Origin: Entonaema liquescens
Taxonomy: Eukaryota > Ascomycota > Sordariomycetes > Xylariales > Xylariaceae
Length of the DNA: 64,000 bases
Reading direction: 5' to 3'
NCBI GenBank assembly: GCA_902805475.1
Contig: CADCSX010000014.1
Span: forward strand, 310,001 to 374,000
Part shown: positions 34,791 through 47,839 of the stretch, one piece after another
Position numbering within the stretch: the stretch's first letter is position 1
How the letters are laid out: each line of letters begins with the position of its first letter
Translations under genes and position numbers: made by a program
The notes under the pieces: model-generated
The model's database searches: none
Told to the model about the DNA's origin: nothing
What the model saw: only the letters and a program-made list of their open reading frames with translations

Positions 34791-37700
34791 TTTGAATAGA
34801 TTTAATATTTGAACGTAAAACGAACAAGTTAATAAGTTAGAAAAAAAAGAAGGTAAAAAGGCTTGAAGCTGAAAGCTTATAAGAGCGTTGGTTAAAGAGT
34901 GGACGACCGAAGTCAAAGCTGAGTCAAATCACTAAAGTAGCGGTGATGGCTTGAAGGGAGAAAGAAAGAAAGACGGTGTCGATGGAGGCGGTCGAGTATT
35001 AATAGCTTGAGCAACACAAAGGATTTCCGAATAGGGGACGATCCTCGTAGGTTGGGAAATTAAACTGAATAGACACCACCATGGGCCTTTCAGTTAGTGC
35101 GTCCAGGGGTTAGATTGTACATACATAGTAGCAGTTAGTAGAGAAGAGCACATCAGGCTAGGTCTACATCAGGCACATCAGCACTGCATCAGCGGTGGAG
35201 GTTGTGGGCAAGGAACTGGCAAGGAACCCAAGCTAGACAAGCTGGGGTTATGTCGAAATGCCATGGGATTCGCTCCACTCGGCTTTTTACCATCCAAATT
35301 TGACGACAAGGCGTGCTTTTTCCCCTTGTCTACTTTTAAAAGCCTGTAAATCCTTTGTGAGCCTCAGGCTTCAGAAGAATAAGGAATGTTAATTACAGAA
35401 ACAAGTTTCAAAGTCTTCGTGGAACATCTATTCACTTGTTCGATTCATCTACATGGCTCATTGTTAGGTTATTCCATGTGTCGTAACGGCGTTGAAAATG
35501 TGCCATCGTTTCAACCAAAAGGTGAAAGTGACGGATAGATAGAGAGACGGTCGGTTGGTCCGTTATGTGGCGGAACGCTCGCAGGGATTATCAACTCCGC
35601 AAAAAATGGCAAATCTTTACCACTTATAAAATCGACTAGGATCAGGAACAAGAGCGGAGCTGAGTGCCACCGAGGAAGCATTTTGGAAGATCAGATTGGT
35701 CCTTCTAAGAGGCCACCAGCAAACAAGCATGATTGTGCGAAATGACCTCCATAATTCGTAAAAGAGAGACGATAAAGAGAACCTAACTCTTCAATAGGTC
35801 TACTCTTTAATAATATACTTAGCGGTCTGTACGGATTAAGGTTGAAAGAATAAGGCTTCAAGCCTACACGAGGTATGAAGATACGAAGATAGTAATAATA
35901 GTCAGTTAGTTGCTTTAGTTAGTAATTATAATAATCAGTTATACGAGTGCAGAAGAAGAAAAGATACCAAGCATAGCTTTATGTCATTGTGTATTTTCTC
36001 AATGCACTTACACTGCCTACACCTATCATATGTCGATCTATACATATGTGTAAAGGTAGCAGTACTGTAAAGGTAGGTATGTACTAGGTAGGTACCTATA
36101 TTCCATTTTTTTTTAACGGGAAGGCAAAGAAAATATCACATTACAAAAGCATTTCACTTTCCTAGGCTCTACACTTTCCATTAAGAGGTGGGTTCCCCCG
36201 CGGCGCGTCGCTGACTCGGCGACCCGTTCGCCTAGTGTAATTGTTTGCCCTTCAGGGGTGTCTCCTTTCTAAAAGCTCGGGCACCTACAAAGAAACCAGT
36301 GGCGGTAAATCTGAGCCAATGCAGGCCCCGGCGTTGCAAAAAGGTGCGCTAATGCAGGAACACACATGTTGGGTCCTTCCCTAGATGATAGATCTACGGA
36401 CCTAATATTCAAATTAATCGGGAGGCTTGCTTTAGCCTTTAGGTCCCTTTTTTATCTCTCCAGTCCCATCTCATAAGGATATGACATTGGCGCTTGGTCC
36501 AGCTTTTAGACGCCCGCCTTGTTAAACCATCAACCATCTGACATCCCCACCTTAAGTCTATCATATTCGTCGTGTTCCATCATTGGATGTAGAGTTTATA
36601 GAGTTAAGGGTTTGGCATTTACCAAATAAGGCCGAACAGCTCGATTAGGCAAGTGGTGAGTAGCATTGCTAAAATGGCGCATGGCGCATGGCATACAAAG
36701 AGCGGCTCCTCGACAATTTCTCCCTGACGATCCTGCCCATGTGGATGGATTCACTAGAGCTTAGGGAGTCTTACGTGTAATGGTTTTTACCTACCGAAAA
36801 AAATCATCCGAAATAGAAAACGGGTCAAGTGTTATGCCAAGGCTGAACTACGAGGGATGCATAACCTGTCCGTTTAATGGGTCTTATTCCTCATTGCCGC
36901 GTTTTGAATGGTCCTTTACGGGCCAGTAAGGCGAGTTAATTAAAGTAACCGTATCATATGTAGGATTGTAATTGTGAACTTTAATAAGAACAAAAAAAGA
37001 AACGTCGTTCGAGCATGTGTAAGACCATGGAGAATACAACGTGTAATTCAGAAACACTCCAAAAGCCACCTACGTAGCAAGTTGCTATGTATATCCAACT
37101 AACAGTTTTAGAAAGACACCAACAGATAACTAGTACACGTATTTGAGAATGTCTAAGACGCAAATTACTGTACCGTGCATGTATGGAGGGTGTCGTCACG
37201 TTCCTTCATCTGCACCCGTTACTCTCGATCCTTCGGTTGGCTCCAACAAGCTTTTCGTCAGACGGCACATGGTCTAATTTTAATTAGATCGCTCCGCGTA
37301 TCTTGACATGTGCTTCGCGAACCCGTGGGTGAACGTTACAATATTTATTCCAAGACGCTCGGACTACATTCAATCATAGATGACCCCATCACCCCCGGTT
37401 TCTTGGAAGAGCTTACTTTCCTTAGGTTCCGACTAAGAAAAGGAGTATTAAATATATTTGATTACATGATCTCTTTTTTCTATTTTCTCATTTATGCTCG
37501 TGTGGTTCCCCTCTCTTGACCTACACTTACGCCAAGCTTCGTGTGCGATGGCAACATAGGCGATCTGCTTTCCTAAAATGTGTTTAGGTTATCGAGTTCT
37601 CAACCATACCTCTTATGAAGCATCCATTGACAACTATCATTCGGAGACTCATCTTAAAAAGAAATTGACCGCAAGCACAAAATTGATATCAACTTCACGA

Positions 37701-39404
37701 ATACAAGCTGGGCTTTGCATATTTTTGAGAGGACTGCTATAAGCTAGATGAGAGCATCTATCCCTAGAAGTCGATGAATCAACTATGGCCCTACATAGTA
37801 GTCGAGGAAGCGCACATCCTGATTAATCGTTATCCGTTGGCGCTGTTGAACCCTACGAGAGCAAACACTGACGGCAGCGCCAGTGTTTAAGTTGCTATTG
37901 TCGATTCGCTGATATTTGTCGACCGTGACAAAGGTGTATGATATTCAACTCGGTTTAATACTGATGCTGTGCTTCTAGTCCGATTTCGAGTCGATCGATG
38001 AATCTTCCTCTTGGGCCTCAGTGTTCGATATTAGCTGGTTGATTGAAGGTATGAACATTGCGAATCGAACGGGTTACAACAACGTTCATTTACTGCTCGA
38101 GTTCGTGGCCGATCTCATGAATCAGACGAGTTCCACACTTTGTGGCATGTGTTCATTCTGGCTGATATCGGTCAATATCTTGACGCTGAGGACTCCGATA
38201 TATAGCGATTTGAATGCGATCCCTCTTTACGAACTTGGGCAGAGCTTAGAAGGCAGCTACGCTTCATGGGAATATAGTCAGGCATATTCGTAGTGAAGGC
38301 ACGAGATGAAAAGTCTGGCCAACACGTGGATAGACCTCGTGATTATGTGGTCATACGTTCGGGGCAAATGTTCTAGTCCAGACCGATGACGATGATTTGG
38401 GCAGAAATCGCTTCTCTTCGTGCCTCGACCCCAATAGGTTTTAGTCCCTCCACTAGACAGGACTGGGCCGCGGGATATATGATTTCGCAAGGCTGAAGGG
38501 AGTGTGGCATATTAGGGCAGCGCTAAAGATATCATACCATATTATTGTTAATTGGTATATGAGTCTCTTGCGGTTCACTCCGTCGGTTTGGGGAATAGAC
38601 AATACAGGAGTTTAACAGCAGAAAACTGGTAAGTAACCCATAAAAGAAATATTATAGAAATAGCTACGGTATATAAATTTAAACTGGAATCCTAATCTTT
38701 GGCCATTGATATACTCTTCTCATCCCCCTAGGTACTTACCTAGGTAGTATTAATCTTGACATAGGTACTCTTTTAAATCCCAATTACCTACAGACTGCTA
38801 ATCACCTGATAGTTGCATGTATGCAGTTAAAACACTCATAATTTAGGCCTAGGTCTGAGGTCCACTGCGGGGAGTGAGACCTAATCAGACTCACCGCCTG
38901 CCCAATTACGCCTAAAGTTGACGTGTAGAAAGAGATTTAACGCTAAATCGAGTAGGTGGGGGAAACAATACCTTAGGCAGGCTCAGGGCGGGTAGAAACA
39001 GGCAAAGGCAAGTGGGATGGCGGGCAGCGGAAAAAAAAAAAAGACACAAAGTGCAAGTCATCGTTCTTTTATGATTGAATTGATATCCAACGTATAATCT
39101 AATAACTACCAACCCTCACGTGTCCGCGACCGCTATTCTTCTTCTTGACTTACTAACAGGAAACTCTCTGGCATTGAACTCCAGATCCATTAAAAAACCC
39201 CAATCTGTACCGTTGCCTACTCGTTAGATACCATTATACTATTGGGGCAACCACTTTACCTAGCCAACAACTCTTTGTCTTCAGACCATGGTAAAGCAGC
39301 ATGCTACATGAACCTATCGTAATCGCCATAGCATACTTAAACATTGTCGATACGTGATATAACCTGAACATAGTTGAAGGGCTCGGATCCAGCGTCTTAG
39401 CAAG
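34791..39404. other. Gene-poor 4.6-kb spacer between the GPI-protein gene and LOS1
   Basis: No firmly supported gene. The first about 250 bases upstream of 34790 are the GPI-protein promoter side. TAGGTA/TACCTA palindromic words cluster at 36073-36100 and 38728-38750. A coding-like stretch at 37979-38293 follows a good 3' splice-site context and is listed separately. Confidence 0.6.
37979..38293 (+). pseudogene. Possible orphan exon or gene relic
   Basis: An open stretch of 104 codons with coding-like amino-acid composition (SDFESIDESSSWASVFDISWL, then GYNNVHLLLEFVADLMNQT) ends at a stop at 38293. It is preceded by a canonical-looking branch point and acceptor (ACTGAT, then TTCTAG at 37973-37978). 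A plausible donor GTGTAT lies at 37934, but the exon upstream hits a stop within a few codons. I recognise no family. It could be the last exon of a decayed gene, a small unannotated gene, or chance. Confidence 0.2.
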
Positions 39405-42400
39405 ATGGAATCTCAGGTAGATGACTTTTCATATCATCATCTCAGGGTTCATTTCACTTAGCTAACCTAACACCTCATACACTATATAGATCGAGAATGC
39501 CATTGAGATCGCATGGAATCCTACCTCCGACCAAGCCCTAAAGACCCAAGCTTTCGATTATCTACACCAACTACGTGCCGATCCCCACGCATGGCAGGTC
39601 TGTATCGGTCTGTTTGCTAGAACACCGAGGTCCTCCGATGTCGTCCGACTCGTCAGTCTCGAGATCGTTAACAATGCCATCCACGTGCAATCCCTCGACA
39701 CCCAGGCCTTGCTTAGCCTTAGAGAGGCTCTCCTGGCCTATGTGCAGTCTACCTATGGCACCAATCAAGCCCAGATAGATTCCCCGACCTTACAAAACAA
39801 GCTCACCCAAACGCTCACCTTGCTTTTTGTCTCTTTATACAAGCAAGGTTGGGAAAGCTTCCTTGATGATGTCCTTGCCCTCACGACACTACCTGGGAGT
39901 AGCCAACGTGACAATGTCCCCGGTGTGATCCTCTATCTGCGCATTCTCGGCTCCATCCACGACGAAATTGCCGATGTTCTGCTCGTTCGTCAGGATGTCC
40001 AGGCTCGTACCCACACCGAGCTGAAGGATCTTATGCGAGCACGCGATGTTGGGAAGGTAGCCCAGTCTTGGCAGGATCTTCTCGCTCAGTATGGGAATCA
40101 GAATGACGCTATCGTCGAGATGACTCTAAGGATCATTGGCAAATGGGCCAGTTGGATTGACATATCTCTTATTATCAACGAGGGCATGCTGAACTTGATC
40201 CTTCCCTTGGTTGGCCGCTCAAACAACTCCGGCGGCGAGGACAAGGTTAGAGATGCTGCTGTTGAGGCATTCACCGAGATTGTAGGCAAGAAGATGCGTC
40301 CGGCGGATAAGGCTGAAATGATATCATTTCTCAATCTACGAGATATCATATCCCAGCTCATAGCCAGCCCTCCTCTAAACGAATTCAAGGGCACCCCCAG
40401 ATATGATACCGACCTGGGCGAGGCTGTCGCGAAATTAGTTAACACCGTCGTAGCCGATATCGTTAGGGTTTTAGAAGACCGGTCTACTGATGATTCTACT
40501 AGGGCCAAATCGAATCAGCTCCTCCACGATTTCATCCCCCTCTTATTACGATTCTTTTCAGATGAATATGACGAAATATGCTCTACCGTTATAGCATCAC
40601 TCACAGACGTCCTGGCCTATTTCCGCAAGCTCTCTGAACTGCCCCCCTCATTTTCCGAGACGCTGCCTCCCATCTTGAACGCTATCATTATGAAGATGCG
40701 ATATGACGAGACATCATCTTGGGGGAACGAAGACGAACAAACAGACGAAGCCGAGTTCCAGGAGCTGCGAAAGAGACTTCAGGTACTACAAAAAACTGTA
40801 GCAGCAGTTGATCAGAATCTATATGTTGAGGTTCTCACCAATCTGGTTGCGAATACCTTCCAGACCCTAGATGAGCAGGGGTCGCAAATGGACTGGAGAG
40901 ATGTCGACTTGGCTCTTCACGAGATGTTTCTATTTGGCGAGCTTGCGATGCCTAACCAGGGACTAGGTCCCAAGAATCAGCCTTCTCCCGTTGCGTCAGA
41001 AAGACTTATGGCAATGATGACCAAAATGGTACAATCTGGTATGTAAAATCAGCGTCTGAGTTGATCTGGTTGACGAACTTGCTGACTATTATCCGTCCAG
41101 GAATCGCAAATTTCCCACATCCAGCAATTCTTTTACATTATATGGAGATCTGCGTCCGCTACTGTGCATTTTTTGAAAGCCAGCCTGCAATGATCGGTCA
41201 GGTTCTCGAAAACTTTGTCCGCCTCGTGCATCACGACCACGTAAGAATTCGTACACGTTCGTGGTACCTCTTCCATCGTTTTGTAAAGCATCTGAGAGCG
41301 CAAGTGGGGAACGTGGCCGAGACGGTCATCCAGTCTATCAGCGATCTTCTCCCCATCCAGGCGGAGGTCCCGGGAGAGGATGCCGATGACGATATGTCCT
41401 CCGATCAAACTGATAATTCTGCGGATGCCGTCTTCAACAGTCAACTTTACCTATTCGAGGCTATCGGATGTATTTCATCTACTAGTGCGACTCCCATCGA
41501 AAAGCAAGCACTTTACGCCCGCTCGGTCATGGACCCCCTATTTGCCGATATGGAGCAGCACCTCCCAAGAGCTAGGAACAGTGATGCTCAGGCCATACTT
41601 CAGATACACCATATCATTCTGGCTCTAGGTACACTGGCGCATGGATTTTCGGACTGGACCCCTGGTGCGAATTCGTCGAACCAACGACCACCTCCGGCAA
41701 AAGCCTTATCCGATGAGTTTGCACGCGCTGCCGAGGGTATCCTGATCGCTCTCAGCGAGCTCAACACTTCCTCCGAAATCCGCAACGCTTGTAGGTCGGC
41801 ATTTTCGCGTCTGCTTGGCGTGCTTGGTTCTGCTGTGCTTCCACAGCTTCCTCAATGGATCGATGGCCTCCTATCTAGAAGCTCATCAAAGGACGAGATG
41901 GCCATGTTCCTCCGCCTCTTAGACCAGGTTGTCTACGGCTTCAAGTCAGAAATCTACGAGGTGCTCAACCAATTATTAACTCCCTTGCTACAAAGAGTCT
42001 TCGGCGGCCTATCGGAGCCTATCAACGGCACTGACGATGAGATCCAACTTGCCGAGCTTCGTCGCGAGTACCTAACATTCATCGGAGTCATCTTGAACAA
42101 CGAGCTCGCCGGGGTACTCGTATCGGAGGCAAACCAAGGCTTCTTCGAATCGCTGATCACCTCTATCCTAGGCTTAGCTCGAGACATTGGCCCGGGCTCG
42201 GGAAGCCTCCCGGCGAGTCGACTATCCCTTGGGCTACTCTCGAAGATGGCCGGTGCCTGGGGCGGGCCGGACGTAGCAAATATTTCGGCGAACCCGTCAG
42301 CACCCACTGGATCTCCATCACCTGTGATCCCCGGCTTCGATCAATTTCTTATTGACAGGTTCCATTCCGTATGTTGGGAGGTCTTACGTGACCCACAGTT

Positions 42401-42626
42401 TAACCCAACCACCGATGCCCAGGCTAAACAAGTCCTTCATGAGATTGCTGGGCTAGAACAGGCCATATACCTCAAGACAGGAGGGTCATTCTTAGAACAC
42501 CTGCAGTCAACACTTTTCCCTGGTCTCGGTATTGATGGAAATGATTTCCTGCGAGCCATGACTACATCGACGGACAAGAAGGCCTTTTCAAAATACCTAC
42601 AGGCTTTAATGAAAGAGTCAAGATGA
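39405..42626 (+). CDS. los1: Exportin-T (tRNA exportin), Los1/Xpot family
   Basis: Karyopherin-beta of about 1028 residues that exports tRNA from the nucleus with Ran-GTP. Exon 1 is a 12-base exon 39405-39416 (MESQ), then an intron, exon 2 39490-41038, an intron 41039-41100 (GTATGT...CCAG) and exon 3 41101-42626; all phases agree. The N-terminal importin-like region reads IENAIEIAWNPTSDQALKTQAFDYLHQLR and ALLSLREALLAYV. An Xpo1-like block follows (LTQTLTLLFVSLYKQGWESFLDDVLAL, GVILYLRILGSIHDEIADVL). HEAT-type helices cover the rest (MTLRIIGKWASWIDISLIINEGMLNLILPLVGR, FFESQPAMIGQVLENFVRLVHHDHVRIRTRSWYLFHRFVKHLR split by the second intron). Length and the order of helices match exportin-T. No disruption seen. 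The tiny first exon would be missed by gene finders that demand longer initial exons. Confidence 0.93.
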
Positions 42627-43345
42627 TCTAGAGGATGGGAGGCTATGGTTGGGAACAGATGAGATGGGCAGAAATGATGTCTTATTGCATAAACAGGAGT
42701 TTGGCTCGCTATACCAACCGCAATTTCGTTGACTATAGATGAATGTTGGAATCGAAGCTAGCAACGGCGAGATGCCGTTAGCAAGTAAATGAACAGAAAT
42801 TAACAATCACAATATCACTCTCCCGATGAATTAGATTAATGTGTTTGTTTCTTTGGCTAACCTAGATCGCTAAGAATGCTCGTAGTCAATGACTCTGTAA
42901 ATGAATATTTAACCCCTATTCTCGCTCGTGGGAGTAAAGGATCTCCTCCTCCAAGAAGCTGCTTAGTTGTTTTCCATCACCGGTAAGCAAGCAGCCGTAG
43001 TTTTTCCTCAAAAGTAGGTCGTTGATGATAGCGAGTGAAGTTATGTGAGAAATAAAGTGAGTCGCTCGGCAATTTATCGACATCTGTTAATTTGGGGATC
43101 GGATCTGGGTTCATTTAGTCCCAGGCATGAGTAATCCATTCGTCGGATCTCAATCTAGGTATTCGTATATGACCGGCTCTTTTCCAGTTCGTCCCGATGG
43201 GGGAATATTTCAGCGGTCTGGGTCTTGTCTGCTCTTCTACCCCCATATCTCCAAAAAAGAAAAAGCAATAACACGACAAGCCCCATCTGTCTCTCCTGCA
43301 CCCTTTACCCTAGTAGTATTGCGGTGCGAAGAGAGTCCGAAGCTC
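42627..43345. other. Spacer between LOS1 and the Pro/Cys-rich orphan gene
   Basis: About 0.7 kb holding two convergent 3' ends; AT-rich up to about 43180, then rising GC into the orphan gene. No further gene supported. Confidence 0.6.
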
Positions 43346-44034
43346 TTATGCCGCTCGAGGCCGTCCATCTCCTACTGCGCCAAACCGCCCCGCGCTTGCC
43401 GCGCTTGTCGCGCCCCCGTCGTCTTGCTCCTCGGGCGTGCTGCCAACGAGCAGCTGGGACCTGCGCAGGGCGTCCTTGACGCTGAAAAACTCGTTCCCAC
43501 GGACACCGCCCATCTGCGGGTCGACCAGGCTCATGCCGCTCAGGACGTCTAGGTCAGCGAGCGTACGCGCCCTCGCCATGTAGCAGAAGTGGAAGCCACA
43601 CAGGAACTTGACGTCCGGGTCGGGGTAGCACAGTGAGCACTCCGGGTTGGCGTACTGGGCCCTAGGTACAGGGTTTCGGTGTGTAGTTGAGCGGCTGGGG
43701 TTTTGGAGGAGCCAGTCGCACTCTAGGGGGTGAGGCCTAGGATCGAGGAGGGAGAGCGGCGGGGAGGAGAAGGAGGAGGAGGAGGAGGAGGAGGTGGTGG
43801 TGGTGGTGGTGGGGGAGAAGGGGGTGGGTGGATTTGGCTTCCGGCAAACAGTATAGGGGTCTCGGGAGAAGGCAAATTAATAAGCGGTCTACTGTCAGAT
43901 ATGATTCCCGGCGGCACGGAGTAGAACGCCGCACGTATGGGGTCGTTGGGCCTGGGGGTAGGGAGTTGGTAATTGACGAGGACCATATTGGGGAAGGTGT
44001 TCGGAGCGTTGGAGGGATTCCACGATGAAGACAT
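43346..44034 (-). CDS. Orphan Pro-rich and Cys-rich protein, with an apparent one-base deletion
   Basis: Unrecognised protein, about 229 residues once one base is restored. It starts MSSSWNPSNAPNTFPNMVLV, then a Pro-rich linker with about 15 consecutive prolines encoded by CCA/CCC/CCT repeats (43765-43815). The first frame stops at 43723. One frame back the reading continues as LECDWLLQNPSRS, AQYANPECSLCYPDPDVKFLCGFHFCYMARARTL, then a hydrophilic Gly/Ala/Ser tail ending at 43346. The GGGGG run at 43726-43730 (CCCCC on the coding strand) is the join, and adding one base makes the length divide evenly. The segment CxxC...C...C around PECSLCYPDPDVKFLCGFHFC could bind zinc, but this is inference. 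GC is clearly higher than in flanking spacers, supporting coding status. No homologous family is known to me. Confidence 0.5.
43773..43821. repeat. GGA/GGT trinucleotide repeat (poly-Pro coding on the minus strand)
   Basis: A run of GGA units followed by GGT units and a short G run, encoding the proline tract of the orphan protein on the minus strand. Prone to slippage. Confidence 0.9.
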
Positions 44035-45071
44035 TGTTGCCGTAGTTGTTTGTGTATCTGTTTGGTAATGCAGTTGTCTTTAGGCGTCCCTTTTCTATGT
44101 GATTCCCAGACGAGCTTCCGTCCCGTAGGAGACTCGTCTTTGCTTCGTCGTGGCTTGACTCTAGTGGTAGATGCTGTGGCTAGAGTCGTGCCTAATTCGT
44201 ATATGTTAGGATCATCGAGCAATGAGAGGAATAGGGGTATCAAAGGGGGAATACTTACTTGATATTTAAAAATGATATTGTTATGCCTAGCTCAGTGTGT
44301 ATGTATAAACTGATGGGTTATAATCACCCGCTGAACTTGTTTCCGTTATATGTCAATCATTATTGACGCACACAGCGACAACTCTAGATGTGCCTCTCGT
44401 TTAGGGATGGTCCAAGTGAATAGGGGCGGCAATAGAATGATCAACTTCGGGCTAGGAGACGCCGATATTGAAATAATTGTGACTTGATGTTCTCAATAGT
44501 AGCACACAATAGTACTGATTGGCAGTATTTGCATACTAAAGTGATATTTGAACGTAGAAATGATGATATATTCGAAGGAGATGATGGGATAATTAGTGAT
44601 TAACGACCTCTGCAGGTTATATCTCCTTTGCAGAAGAAGGGGGAGTGTATCCCGCTTAAATATTTACTACGCACGGTGTTTCCTTTCTTTGCGTTTAAGC
44701 TGCTGTCGGAGGTTTTACTGTTTCGAAGTCGCCTTGTTATTCACTTTTTTGTTGACATACCTAATGTGAGGTTAAATCTATTTACTCTTCGGCCGCCCTG
44801 TACAGCGATACACGATGGTAATGAGGGCTCCGATAATCCACAAAGTCAATAGCAGACTATATATTGTTGACAATAGGCCATCTTCCAAGCTGTGGACCCT
44901 CGATTCGTGTAGGGTTAGACGGTATATTGTAATTTAGTTAAAATGTTCACGGCCCTTGCCTTATGCTTATACTTTATATTTGCCACTATTCAAATGCTAT
45001 ATGTTGAGTACTTTGCATAAAGTAAAGATAGGTGAATCTACGATATCACAACTCTAAGAGGCTTAGCTACC
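44035..45071. other. Spacer between the orphan gene and the aminopeptidase
   Basis: About 1 kb. The first part upstream of 44034 would be the orphan gene's leader, and an alternative open frame extends to 44243 there. The rest is AT-rich without a supported gene. Confidence 0.6.
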
Positions 45072-46704
45072 CTAATCAACAAATATTTTAGCCTCAAGGT
45101 CTGAATAGTGTGATAGATACCCGTCGAACAGCTTAATTGCGTGCTCAACGTCATAGGTTCCTCCGGTCTCGCGGATGCTATGCATGCTCAGCTGGGGATT
45201 GCCAAGATCCAAAGTGCGAACACCAAGTTTGGCAGATAGCATAGGACCGATAGTGCTGCCACAAGACGAGTCATTCCTAACGACGAATAGTTGTAAAGGT
45301 ACGCCCGCATGTTTTGCCGCCTCTTGCAATAAGACGATACCAGGAGAGTTGGTGGCATAGCGTTGGTTTGCGTTGATCTTAATTACGACACCTTGAAGAT
45401 TCAGAGTTAGAACTAATATCGGGGTTAGAAAGAGTTAGGGCTGTACCTTTATTTATCTCAGGCTGGTGGTTGGATTCATATTTACCAACGTAGTTGGGAT
45501 GAACTGAATGGGCCATATCGGCCGAGACCAGGAACGATGCGGCCATAGTCTGCTCAAAGGCAGTTGACAGATCGATCTCGGGGTCCGAGCTAATATGCTC
45601 CCAAGACTTGTCAGATGCCGAGTCTCCGTGCCCCTTACCAGCAAGAATAGATAGTCGACGGACGACGGCTGGTAGCAAATCTGAGTTTGCGCCTTGGGCT
45701 GACGTTGAACCAATCTCTTCGTGGTCAAAGCAAGTGATCAAACGGATACTGGTTTCGTCATCTAAGCTTCGAGACGAGACGGAGTTTATCAATCCCATCA
45801 CGCTACAGTAGGTCATGTTTAGGTTATCTAGCCTGGCTGAATAGATAAATTCCTCGTTTAGACCACCAAGGCAAGATTTTTGGACGTCGTAAAGGACCAT
45901 CTCAAAATCGACCACGTCAGCTACTTGCACTCCGGCGTGCTCAGCAATTAGCTCGATAATGTATGGATGGTGGCGGTCGGTTATCTCCTTTAACGGCTGA
46001 AACGGTTCTTCAGAATCCTCCTTTGTATTTGCCGGCTTGGAGGCTTCGCTTTTGCCTGTCCTGTTCAGCTCGGCGGCTACCATGCCGGCAATGGGAAATA
46101 GCTCGGTCTCCTTATTAGGATTAAACTCGGATGACCGATCAAGGTGAATGGCCAGGGTGGGGATACGAATAATAGGACGATCGACCTTGACAAGCTTTTG
46201 AACGAAGTTTCCTTTTCCATCCCTAACCAACGCACGGCCAGCAATCGACAAGTCTCTATCAAACCAGCTATGCCAGATGCCACCCCCATACGTCTCAACG
46301 CCAACCTGCATAAATCCAACGTTGCTCTTCTTGCTAACAGGCTTTAGACGCAGACAGGGAGAGTCCGTGTGTGCACCGAGCATGGCGATAGGGTTTCCAG
46401 GCTTCCACTTGGAGCCTATGGCAAATGCAACAATGGTAGACCCATTTCTAGTCATATAGTATTTTCCACCAGGTCGAAGGGTGGAAGACCAGTTATCTCG
46501 CTCCCTAATAGGAGCAAAACCAGCTTTGGCTAGCCGTTCGATGGAGTTGTGAACGGCATGGTATGCTATATAAATGGGATTCTGTTAGCAGCGAGGAATG
46601 GAAACGCCAAAAGTTGGTTGGAAAGGTAGGGTTGTGAGAGCCATACGTGTGGGGGAGGCGTTTACGAAGTCCAGAAAGTCCAAAGCTGACTTAGGTGTCG
46701 CCAT
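45072..46704 (-). CDS. Aspartyl aminopeptidase, peptidase family M18
   Basis: Cytosolic or vacuole-delivered dodecameric zinc aminopeptidase that removes N-terminal Asp/Glu (yeast Yhr113w/Ape4, human DNPEP). Minus-strand exons 46704-46647, 46565-45447 and 45391-45072; introns GTATGG...ATAG and GTACAG...CAAG; 498 residues. Start ATPKSALDFLDFVNASPTPYHAVHNSIERL is typical. Metal and catalytic blocks: GAHTDSPCLRLKP (His and Asp), ETYGGGIWHSWFDRDLSIAGR, SARLDNLNMTYCSV, CFDHEEIGSTSAQGANSDLLP (paired Glu), SADMAHSVHPNYVGKYE (Asp), and near the end GSTIGPMLSAKLGVRTLDLG with PQLSMHSIRE (His). Full family length with all expected ligands present. The insert around TGKSEASKPANTKEDSEEPFQ is longer and more hydrophilic than in yeast, common in filamentous fungi. 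Confidence 0.94.
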
Positions 46705-47815
46705 TCTGTAAGCCATGTGGTTGTTGTCCTAGCTTAAGTGTGCGTATAATGATGCGTATGGTGTATAATAATGTTCATATACATGTGCCTTAGGTAGGTT
46801 TGTAAATGTACCTAGGTATAGTTGAATATATCTGTAGCTGCCTTATGTAGCTGCCTTATGTACCTGCCTCACTTTAACCGACCTTAGGTATGATGTATGT
46901 GGGAAGGTTACTCCGTATACTGGATAAAGACGATAAGAACGATAAAAGATAAAAGATAAAAGATAGGTGACTAATCATTACGTTAGTCTAAGTTTGGTGC
47001 TAAATGTCTTGCTAGATATGCGATCGACCGGGGAGTACTCTCCACAACCCACCTACCGGTTTTAGCTCCTGTTATCCGTCTGCCGTCGTGCTACCGGTGA
47101 ATTCGATCAAGTCGGGTCGATCTTGAAAATCCCCTTGTAAAAGTTTAAACTTGTTGTTAATTTAATTATTTAGTTAATTCAACACATTGATCTATACCTA
47201 ATCTAATACATGGCATATACACCCCATTGTCATCCATACCTACCTATCACTATGCCTAGGTACCTCTTTACCATAACATTGTACGCTTAGTACCTATCAA
47301 AATGATAGCTGATATATAATTGAGATCATCCTCCCCCGTGGACCAGACTTACATCATTTACGTTCAGAGCTCCTTTTGTTATCCAGGTGCCTGGCATTAA
47401 GACCCGCGAGCAAGTGGCTGCTCGCGTAGTAACACTAATCGCGTGCATGTCTACGTGTTGTGCCGCATACGTTAGAGAAATGTGGCTTCTGGTCATTCTA
47501 GAAGGGGAGGTAGAGGGTAGTAAAATCGAAGCCGTTCTATTCTTTCCTTTCTCGGACGCCGTCACCTTCTTCCTCGTGTGTTTTGTGTGTTTTGTGCTAC
47601 ACAAAATACACAAAAACGAATAAGATGACCAACTTGACCGGCAAACAAAACGGGGCAGATGCAAACCGACTCATTTGGAATATCAGGCGCTCGCCACGCC
47701 CACCGCCCGCATTCCGTTACACATTCTGCAGGATGAAGTGGCGCTTGGGTGCTTGAAATTGCCATCAAGACATGTCATTCTACGTCTTATACGTCTTATA
47801 TGTCCTGTATGTATA

Positions 47816-47839
47816 TTCTCTCTCTCTCTCTCTCTCTCT
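47816..47839. repeat. CT dinucleotide microsatellite
   Basis: Uninterrupted TC/CT run of about 12 units in the gene-poor block. Confidence 0.95.

Noticed and set aside
33990..34799. 269-codon Gly/Arg-rich open frame on the plus strand
   Set aside because: It is the antisense of the GPI-protein repeats and shows only repeat-derived composition.
43737..44243. 168-codon minus-strand frame ending in poly-His and poly-Leu
   Set aside because: It reads the Pro-coding trinucleotide repeat in another frame; the frame starting at 44034 with the Cys cluster is more protein-like.
44280..44350. tRNA A-box-like word TAGCTCAGTGTG
   Set aside because: No matching B box or cloverleaf pairing downstream.
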